A stretch of DNA of 20,919 nt, taken from the NCBI GenBank assembly GCA_937915475.1, contig CALGIR010000131.1, positions 1-20,919 on the forward strand, read 5' to 3'. The position numbers were made by a program, and so were the translations under genes. The notes beneath the pieces are model-generated. The model saw only the letters and a list, made by a program, of their open reading frames with translations, was not told the DNA's origin and searched no databases. Below are positions 15,919 to 20,919 of this stretch, piece by piece (the stretch's first letter is position 1; every line of letters begins with the position of its first letter). The stretch is from an uncultured Bacteroidales bacterium (GTDB taxonomy: Bacteria; Bacteroidota; Bacteroidia; Bacteroidales; Tenuifilaceae).

Positions 15919-15989
15919 TGTTAACGACGTTAACACACAGGAGAATGACTACTCCATGGATGTTCCATGCCTGCCTGTCGTCAGACAGG
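15919..15989 (+). promoter_or_regulatory. Cluster of inverted repeats in the sod leader
   Basis: Three perfect inverted repeats lie 30-100 bp before the sod start: TGTTAAC-GAC-GTTAACA (15919-15935), CATGGA-TGT-TCCATG (15955-15969) and CCTGTC-GTCA-GACAGG (15974-15989). The first looks like a dimeric repressor site. The last is a compact hairpin that could act in RNA. An AGGAG word (15939-15943) sits between them. The regulator is not identifiable from sequence. Confidence 0.45.
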
Positions 15990-16018
15990 TGTTCCTTTAA
16001 AAATTAATAAATAGGCAC

Positions 16019-16690
16019 ATGAAAACACTAGCAATCATCACATTACTAATTGGGGGCATTGCCATTAACGCTCAGAGTCAATTCACATTTCCCGAACTTG
16101 GCTATAGCTACGATGCCTTGGAAGTTTTTGTTGATAAAACCACAATGGAAATCCACTACACACGCCACCACAAGGCCTACTTTAATAATTTTATTAAGGC
16201 TACCGATGAGCTTAAACTAAACGGAATGGCCATTGAGACAATTTTTAATCAGGTTAGCCAATACCCCGCAACCATTCGTAACAATGGGGGTGGATACTTT
16301 AATCATAAACTATTCTGGGAGGTGATGTCGCCCGCCGGCGGTGGTAATCCCAGCAAAAAAATGACTAAAGCCATTGAGAAAGATTTTGGCTCATTGGATG
16401 CATTTAAGAATGAGTTTGAAGCAGCGGCCAAAGGACAATTCGGTAGCGGCTGGGCTTGGCTTTCAGTTGATGAACAAGGGAACCTGTTTGTATCGAACAC
16501 CCCAAACCAAGATAATCCGATAATGGATGTGGTAGAAAAACGCGGAACACCAATTCTCGCCCTCGATGTATGGGAGCATGCCTACTATTTACACTATCAG
16601 AATAAACGAGCCGATTATGTAGGTAATTTTTGGAAAGTGGTAGACTGGAAAGTGGTGGAGGAAAAGTATAACGAGGCAAATAAAAAATAG
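16019..16690 (+). CDS. sod: Exported superoxide dismutase, Mn/Fe family (Mn-type or cambialistic)
   Basis: Converts superoxide to hydrogen peroxide and oxygen. It is a 223-residue member of the Mn/Fe SOD family, with all four metal ligands: His46 (MEIHYTRHH), His96 (GYFNHKLFW), Asp183 and His187 (LDVWEHAYY). The outer-sphere Gln comes from SNTPNQDNP (Gln164) while the position used by Fe-SODs carries Gly (NNGGGYFNH), which is the Mn-type arrangement; cambialistic use cannot be excluded. Unlike the usual cytosolic enzyme it begins with a clear signal peptide (about 1-18, KTLAIITLLIGGIAINA), so it is probably periplasmic. It is a single-gene unit with an inverted-repeat-rich leader and a good terminator. 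Confidence 0.95.
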   Translation: MKTLAIITLLIGGIAINAQSQFTFPELGYSYDALEVFVDKTTMEIHYTRHHKAYFNNFIKATDELKLNGMAIETIFNQVSQYPATIRNNGGGYFNHKLFWEVMSPAGGGNPSKKMTKAIEKDFGSLDAFKNEFEAAAKGQFGSGWAWLSVDEQGNLFVSNTPNQDNPIMDVVEKRGTPILALDVWEHAYYLHYQNKRADYVGNFWKVVDWKVVEEKYNEANKK

Positions 16691-16716
16691 TATACCATCT
16701 TTATTTTCAAGTACAG

Positions 16717-16748
16717 AAGGGAACTGGCAAAAGCCATTTCCTTTTTTT
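16717..16748 (+). terminator. Intrinsic terminator of sod
   Basis: A stem of about twelve pairs (GGAACTGGC against GCCATTTCC, one mismatch, plus flanking G-T and A-T pairs) closes an AAAA loop and runs into seven T (16742-16748). It begins 26 bp past the stop codon. Confidence 0.8.
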
Positions 16749-16890
16749 GTGCCTTACATCAGGATATCCCTATCAGAAAATATAAAAAAACCTCCAATCA
16801 AACTTCCTGTAATCGAAAAACAAGCATAGCATTATCAAAAGTATTCTTCTGTACAGTTCCATCCGTGTTTCTCAATCTAAAGAAACAAAT

Positions 16891-16898
16891 TATCTTTG
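16891..16898 (+). promoter_or_regulatory. Bacteroidetes -7 box of the ABC-F gene
   Basis: TATCTTTG is a perfect -7 match, 20 bp before the ATG at 16919, with a GTTTC word about 20 bp further upstream as a weak -33 element. It also argues against the longer reading of the gene that begins with a GTG at 16865. Confidence 0.55.
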
Positions 16899-16918
16899 CG
16901 CCTTATCTAAAAAACGAT

Positions 16919-18556
16919 ATGATTTCAGTTGACGGGCTAACAGTTGAGTTTGGAGGAACAACACTTTTTAAGGACATCTCCTTCGCAATAAACGAAAAGG
17001 ACAGAATTGCATTAATGGGAAAGAATGGAGCGGGAAAATCGACCCTCCTAAAAATAATTGCAGGAGAACGCAAACCATCAAATGGCAAGGTTACTGCCCC
17101 AAAAGATGCAGTAATTGCCTATCTCCCACAGCACTTGATTACGGAAAACAAGCGAACAGTATTTGAAGAGGCATCGCAAGCCTTTGCAGAACTTTTTACT
17201 ATGAAACGTGAGATTGATGAGCTAAACCATCAACTCACCACACGTACCGACTATGAGTCGGATAGCTATTACAACCTTATCGAACAGGTATCGGCACTTA
17301 GCGAGAAATACTATACCATTGAGGAAATTAATTTTGATGCTGAAGTTGAAAAAATTCTTTTGGGTCTTGGTTTTCTTCGTGCTGACTTTTCCCGTCCCAC
17401 CAGCGAGTTTAGTGGTGGATGGCGCATGCGCATTGAACTTGCCAAAATATTACTACAAAAACCCGACCTTATCCTTCTCGATGAGCCAACCAATCACATG
17501 GATATTGAGTCGGTGCAATGGCTTGAGGAGTTTCTGATTAACAGCGCAAAAGCAGTAATTGTTATTTCGCACGATAGAACTTTTGTTGATAATATCACTA
17601 GCCGAACCATTGAACTCACCATGGGCAAAGCCTACGACTATAAAGTAAACTACTCGAGTTACCTTGAGCTTCGCCATGAACGAAGACAGCAGCAGCAAAA
17701 ACACTACGACGAGCAACAGAAAATGATTGCTGACAACCGTGAGTTTATTGACCGATTTAAGGGGACTTATTCCAAGACCAACCAAGTTCAATCGAGAGTT
17801 AGAATGCTTGAGAAGCTTGATATACTGGAGGTCGACGAAGAGGATTCATCAGCCTTAAACCTTAAGTTTCCTCCAGCACCCCGCTCAGGGAGTTGGCCCG
17901 TGGTTGCCGAGGACGTATCAAAAAACTATGACGATATCCAAGTGTTTTCAAATGCATCATTCTCCATTGCACGGGGCGAAAAGGTTGCCTTTGTTGGCCG
18001 GAACGGTGAGGGAAAATCAACAATGGTAAAAGCAATAATGAATGAGATTAATTTTGCAGGCAAAATGGCCATAGGCCACAATGTTAAGATTGGGTACTTC
18101 GCTCAAAATCAAGCCTCATTGCTTAACGAAGATTTAACAATTTTCCAAACCATAGATGATGTTGCCGTGGGAGATATCCGCACAAAGATTAAGGATATTT
18201 TGGGGGCATTTATGTTTAGTGGCGATAATATCTCAAAAAAAGTGAAGGTGCTCTCCGGTGGCGAAAGAACACGCCTTGCAATGATAAAACTTCTACTGGA
18301 GCCAATAAACCTTTTAATTCTAGATGAGCCTACTAACCATTTAGATATGAGAACGAAAGACATCTTAAAGAGTGCGCTCACCGATTATGACGGAACACTG
18401 ATTCTTGTGTCGCACGACCGTGATTTTCTGGATGGTTTGGCAACAAAAGTTTTTGAGTTTGGCAACAAAATGGTAAAAGAGCACTTCTCCGATATTAAGG
18501 GTTTCCTTGCAATGAAAAAGATGGAAAACCTGAAGGAGATTGAACGCAAGAGTTAA
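16919..18556 (+). CDS. ABC-F family ATPase (ribosome-associated translation factor type)
   Basis: A 545-residue soluble twin-ATPase with no membrane spans, so an ABC-F protein rather than a transporter. These bind the ribosomal E site and regulate or rescue translation; some confer antibiotic resistance. The first nucleotide-binding domain has Walker A GKNGAGKST (34-42), signature FSGGW (164-168) and Walker B LLDEPTNHMD (Asp188-Glu189). The charged, Gln-rich P-site interaction motif linker spans about 245-310. The second domain has Walker A GRNGEGKST (360-368), signature LSGGE (445-449) and ILDEPTNHLD (467-476). It lacks the long C-terminal coiled coil of Uup, ending soon after the second domain. 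Start chosen at ATG 16919 because MISVDGLTVEFGG matches the family start. I cannot assign a subfamily with confidence. Confidence 0.92.
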   Translation: MISVDGLTVEFGGTTLFKDISFAINEKDRIALMGKNGAGKSTLLKIIAGERKPSNGKVTAPKDAVIAYLPQHLITENKRTVFEEASQAFAELFTMKREIDELNHQLTTRTDYESDSYYNLIEQVSALSEKYYTIEEINFDAEVEKILLGLGFLRADFSRPTSEFSGGWRMRIELAKILLQKPDLILLDEPTNHMDIESVQWLEEFLINSAKAVIVISHDRTFVDNITSRTIELTMGKAYDYKVNYSSYLELRHERRQQQQKHYDEQQKMIADNREFIDRFKGTYSKTNQVQSRVRMLEKLDILEVDEEDSSALNLKFPPAPRSGSWPVVAEDVSKNYDDIQVFSNASFSIARGEKVAFVGRNGEGKSTMVKAIMNEINFAGKMAIGHNVKIGYFAQNQASLLNEDLTIFQTIDDVAVGDIRTKIKDILGAFMFSGDNISKKVKVLSGGERTRLAMIKLLLEPINLLILDEPTNHLDMRTKDILKSALTDYDGTLILVSHDRDFLDGLATKVFEFGNKMVKEHFSDIKGFLAMKKMENLKEIERKS

Positions 18557-18996
18557 ATAATGGTAATACTCTTCCCTCCAAACTTTTTTGATAGCAGAAA
18601 ATCAATCCCTAGCGGATTAACCCCCAATTATTCGTCCGAATAATTGATGTCTACGATAGCGACTAAGTCTCACAACCAATTTTGTTACCCAAAATTGGGC
18701 TCGACTAAGTCGGGACAACCCGCATTTGCATTCATCTTTAACAAATTCGATGAATAATGTGGGTTAAATGTTTATAGCAGATGTGCTATTCGTATATTGT
18801 GGAACCCCGACATCGTCGAATATTTTACGCTTATCACTTTGTCCATCAAATAAGCATTTTCAAATGCTAATAAATTCAGCGTCGTCGTCTAAAAAAAGAA
18901 TTATTTTCGATTTATTATCAGCGACTTGCGTTGTTATTTAAAATAAAGCCACTTTTTTTGTTATGTCCATACCCATTTTATCGTTATTAGTGTAGA
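18557..18996. other. Inverted-repeat-rich non-coding region before the sigma factor operon
   Basis: No credible gene. At least five inverted repeats occur in 245 bp: CAATTATTCG/CGAATAATTG (18625-18646); CCAATTTTG/CAAAATTGG (18676-18698) flanked on both sides by a direct copy of CGACTAAGTC (18660-18669 and 18702-18711); an imperfect AACCC...GGGTT hairpin (18717-18765); ATAGCA/TGCTAT (18774-18789); and AGCATTT/AAATGCT (18853-18868). The right end carries GTTATG (18960-18965) and TCGTTA (18981-18986) 15 bp apart, which could be an autoregulated ECF promoter, although it would leave almost no leader. Confidence 0.6.
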
Positions 18997-19506
18997 ATGA
19001 ATAAGACAGAATTTAAACTTAAAGTATTTGCACTATCTGAGCATTTATTTCCTATGGTTTCTCGAATGCTTGGAAATAATACAGACGCTGAGGATGCCAT
19101 TCAAGAAATAATGATAAAACTCTGGGCAAAGCGTAAGCAAATTGGGCAACATCCGAATATTAAAGGTTTTGTTTTTTTAACCGCGCGCAATTACTGTATT
19201 GATTTAATGAAAAAAAAGAGGTTGCAAATTTATGATTCTCCTTTGCAACTTGAGATGTTAAAATCAGAAAACGTGCAAGAACAATTGGAATGGAAAGAGC
19301 TGAATACTGTAATTAAAGAAATTATTAAAAGCCTACCTGAGCAACAGAGAGAAGTTATAATGATGCGAGACATAGATGGTTATGAGTTTATTGAAATAGC
19401 TGCTGCCACACAACTTAATATTGAACATGTGAGAGTTTTGTTATCGCGAGCAAGAAAAGAGGTAAGTATAAAATTAGGAAAAACATATAGCTATGAAAGA
19501 GGATGA
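18997..19506 (+). CDS. ECF-family RNA polymerase sigma factor
   Basis: A 169-residue extracytoplasmic-function sigma factor. Region 2 covers about 8-75, with the core-binding and -10 recognition helix DAEDAIQEIMIKLW (30-43) and the following NIKGFVFLTARNYCIDLMKKK. Region 4 covers about 105-158, with LPEQQREVIMMRDIDGYEFIEIA (113-135) and the -35 recognition helix up to VRVLLSRARKEV. There is no region 1 or 3. It overlaps the next gene by 14 bp, so translation of the two is likely coupled, and that gene is the expected anti-sigma factor. The operon is visibly more AT-rich than the neighbouring housekeeping genes. Target promoters are unknown. Confidence 0.94.
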   Translation: MNKTEFKLKVFALSEHLFPMVSRMLGNNTDAEDAIQEIMIKLWAKRKQIGQHPNIKGFVFLTARNYCIDLMKKKRLQIYDSPLQLEMLKSENVQEQLEWKELNTVIKEIIKSLPEQQREVIMMRDIDGYEFIEIAAATQLNIEHVRVLLSRARKEVSIKLGKTYSYERG

Positions 19507-19921
19507 AGTTGAAAGATTAATTAAGAAATATAAAGAGGGAAACACCACTTTAAACGAAGAAAAGTTTTTGTTTGATAATGCTCAAAACTCAGAACCTTCA
19601 TTCGAAGTATGGTCCACTTTCGTGAGAAACAATAAAATGAAAGCACCAAAGAATTTCAATGATACATTATGGGCATCATTTCAAAATAAAAGAGTTAGAA
19701 AGCGTAAGATATTTGTTGGAATCATGTCAGCAGCGGCTTCGGTTATAATACTAATATCTCTTTCTATATTCAACCCACAACAAAAAGAGCTCAACTATGC
19801 TGAGAAGGAAGCGTTGTTAAATCAAGCTCTTAGTATGGTATCTAATTCAAATCGAGCTGAGATTCCGCAAAATATTATTTTTGAAAACGAAATGCTTATT
19901 ATTTATACAACTACCGAATAA
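19493..19921 (+). CDS. Single-pass membrane protein, probable anti-sigma factor
   Basis: A 142-residue protein starting inside the sigma factor gene (14-bp overlap). Residues 1-70 are cytoplasmic and begin with ERLIKKYKEGNTTLNEEKFLFDN, a pattern (short helix, EG-T-L-EE) seen in many Bacteroidetes anti-sigma factors. One membrane span lies at about 73-93 after a Lys/Arg-rich stop (RVRKRK), and about 49 residues face the periplasm. There is no FecR domain and no zinc-binding HxxxCxxC motif. Position and topology argue that it binds the ECF sigma factor and senses an envelope signal; the sequence alone is not diagnostic. Confidence 0.75.
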   Translation: MKEDEVERLIKKYKEGNTTLNEEKFLFDNAQNSEPSFEVWSTFVRNNKMKAPKNFNDTLWASFQNKRVRKRKIFVGIMSAAASVIILISLSIFNPQQKELNYAEKEALLNQALSMVSNSNRAEIPQNIIFENEMLIIYTTTE

Positions 19922-19956
19922 TTAATTCTAATCGAGTATTTACTAACACACAAAAC

Positions 19957-20472
19957 ATGAAAAACTTAATTCTAACTGCATACGCAGTATTACTATCATT
20001 TTCGTTAATTCAAGCACAAGAGGGTAACGAAGCCACAGATAAAAGTTCAATACAGGAAAAGTTTCAAATTAAGCTAAAAGATGGTGTAAAATCAGATATT
20101 TATGTTGATGAAAAAAAATTCGACTTTCCCTTGGATTTGTTGGACGCCAATAAAATTGCTCTCGTAAGTGTTATTACAGGTGAAAAGGCAATGAAGGAGT
20201 ACAATTCAAAGAACGGCGTGCTACTTATTGTAACCAAAAAAAAGATGGAGGAAATACGTCAATCTAAGGGAAAAGTTAAGGATTATAGTACTATGGAAAA
20301 TGCCCCAGTGGTAATTATTAACGGGGAGAAATCAGACCAAGGAATGCTTCAAAAGATATCCCCCGATGATATTGAAAGAATCGACATAATTAAAGGTGAA
20401 GAGGCTTTGGAAAAATATAATGCTGCCAATGGTGTAATAATTGTAACAACTAAAAAAGGGGAGAAAAAATAA
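19957..20472 (+). CDS. Exported protein of two tandem TonB-plug-like units
   Basis: A 171-residue exported protein with a signal peptide (about 1-20, ending LIQA then QE). The mature part holds two repeated units: about 48-95 (ending EKAMKEYNSKNGVLLIVTKK) and about 118-168 (SPDDIERIDIIKGEEALEKY then NAANGVIIVTTKKG). The second closely resembles the end of the plug domain of SusC-type TonB-dependent receptors, where a D-I-E-x-I-x-V-L-K strand is followed by Y-G-x-x-x-A-N-G-V-I-x-I-x-T-K-K. There is no beta-barrel. It follows the probable anti-sigma gene by 35 bp and is likely the third gene of that operon, so it may be the envelope-side component or a target of the sigma system. Related plug-like tails occur in other Bacteroidetes proteins; the function is unknown to me. 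Confidence 0.8.
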   Translation: MKNLILTAYAVLLSFSLIQAQEGNEATDKSSIQEKFQIKLKDGVKSDIYVDEKKFDFPLDLLDANKIALVSVITGEKAMKEYNSKNGVLLIVTKKKMEEIRQSKGKVKDYSTMENAPVVIINGEKSDQGMLQKISPDDIERIDIIKGEEALEKYNAANGVIIVTTKKGEKK

Positions 20473-20821
20473 AACTGCTTTTAAAATTATAAGTCAAACT
20501 GGAAAAATACCGGTTGGTGATACCAAAATAATAGTTACAGCTGCTAATATACGTGGCTAGCCCCTCCAATAGAGTTAAGATTATTACAAGGTTTTTATAT
20601 CACCTCGATAGGGTTTGGTCTGTACTCTTTTGGCTTCGATTTCGTCCTAAATACTTCAGAATTTTTTAAGTTTTTTTGCTTATTCCCCAAAACCTTTTGC
20701 AATAAAATCTGTTGTTTAATTTATATGCGTTTGTATTGGACAGTCCTTTTAGTTCTTATATTTACGCCTTTTATTTTGGACTATACGTTATTTACCTCAA
20801 TTAATAGAAACTTAAAAAACA
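20473..20821. other. Non-coding region between the plug-like gene and pckA
   Basis: AT-rich with no convincing gene and no clear terminator hairpin for the sigma operon. A 30-codon reading frame directly after the plug-like gene is open in the +1 frame (to about 20560). TATATTTA (about 20758-20765), with a TTTG word about 24 bp upstream, is a weak promoter candidate for pckA. Confidence 0.5.
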
Positions 20822-20919
20822 ATGAAACAGATAGACCTCTCACTCTATGGCATTGGGGAAGCCAAAGAAATTTTCCATAACCCCAGCTACGACATGCTTT
20901 ACAAGCACGAAACTGACCC
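20822..20919 (+). CDS. pckA: Phosphoenolpyruvate carboxykinase (ATP), 5' end only
   Basis: The first 32 codons of a gene cut by the window edge. The translation begins MKQIDLSLYGIGEAKEI and continues FHNPSYDMLYKHETD. This matches the N-terminus of ATP-type PEP carboxykinases (YGI...EI..NPSY..L...E), which convert oxaloacetate and ATP to phosphoenolpyruvate and CO2 at the entry to gluconeogenesis. The catalytic and kinase motifs lie outside the window, so integrity cannot be judged. The ATG follows an A-rich run; no strong Shine-Dalgarno is present, as is usual for the phylum. Confidence 0.85.
   Translation, partial: MKQIDLSLYGIGEAKEIFHNPSYDMLYKHETD

Noticed and set aside
15945..16001. Possible 18-codon leader peptide preceding sod, next to an AGGAG word.
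   Set aside because: The AGGAG directly abuts the ATG, leaving no spacing for ribosome binding, and the bases are better explained as inverted repeats.
16865..16918. A longer ABC-F reading from a GTG start with 18 extra residues.
   Set aside because: The extension contains a perfect TATCTTTG promoter box and does not match the family's N-terminus.
18960..18986. GTTATG and TCGTTA words as a firm ECF autoregulatory promoter.
   Set aside because: The spacing is plausible but transcription would begin within a few bases of the start codon and I cannot verify the motif for this sigma group, so I mention it only as a possibility.

Overview
The window looks like a chromosomal segment of a Bacteroidota (Bacteroidetes) bacterium, probably a free-living, respiring member of the Bacteroidales/Marinilabiliales part of the phylum; the finer placement is a guess. 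The evidence is AT-rich DNA, TAnnTTTG-type -7 promoter boxes directly upstream of several starts, weak Shine-Dalgarno signals, and typical phylum protein families (TPR-fused histidine kinase, DUF1573 lipoprotein-like exported protein, FecR-free ECF sigma locus with a TonB-plug-like protein, A-type MurB, ATP-type PckA). Nearly all genes are housekeeping or sensory. I see no tRNA, rRNA, CRISPR array or intact mobile element.

Layout. Positions 120-2256 hold a minus-strand pair, a SiaC/DUF1987 regulator followed by a TPR histidine kinase. A divergent pair follows: murB (minus) and a family-4 type glycosyltransferase (plus), sharing a 73-bp promoter region. Positions 4917-7244 encode a Cache-HAMP-GAF-PAS membrane sensor that has no recognisable output domain. 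Positions 7434-11587 are sucA-sucB on the minus strand (2-oxoglutarate dehydrogenase E1 and E2), ended by a clear hairpin-plus-U terminator. Then come an AlkD-like DNA glycosylase (plus), an exported DUF1573 protein (minus) and a minus-strand M20 amidohydrolase-alanine racemase operon with its own terminator. An exported Mn-type superoxide dismutase (plus, with terminator) and an ABC-F ATPase (plus) follow. After a 440-bp non-coding stretch full of inverted repeats there is a compact three-gene operon: ECF sigma factor, single-pass membrane protein (probable anti-sigma factor) and an exported protein made of two tandem TonB-plug-like units. The right edge holds the first 32 codons of ATP-dependent phosphoenolpyruvate carboxykinase.

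How the genes fit together. SucAB, PckA and SOD point to an oxidative TCA cycle with gluconeogenesis and oxygen exposure. MurB and alanine racemase serve peptidoglycan synthesis. The least ordinary parts are the sigma/anti-sigma/tandem-plug operon with its hairpin-rich upstream region, the SiaC-histidine kinase pair lacking an adjacent SiaB kinase or SiaA phosphatase, the output-less sensor, and a cysteine-rich tail on SucA. These are the places I would look for undescribed biology, but none is proved by sequence alone.
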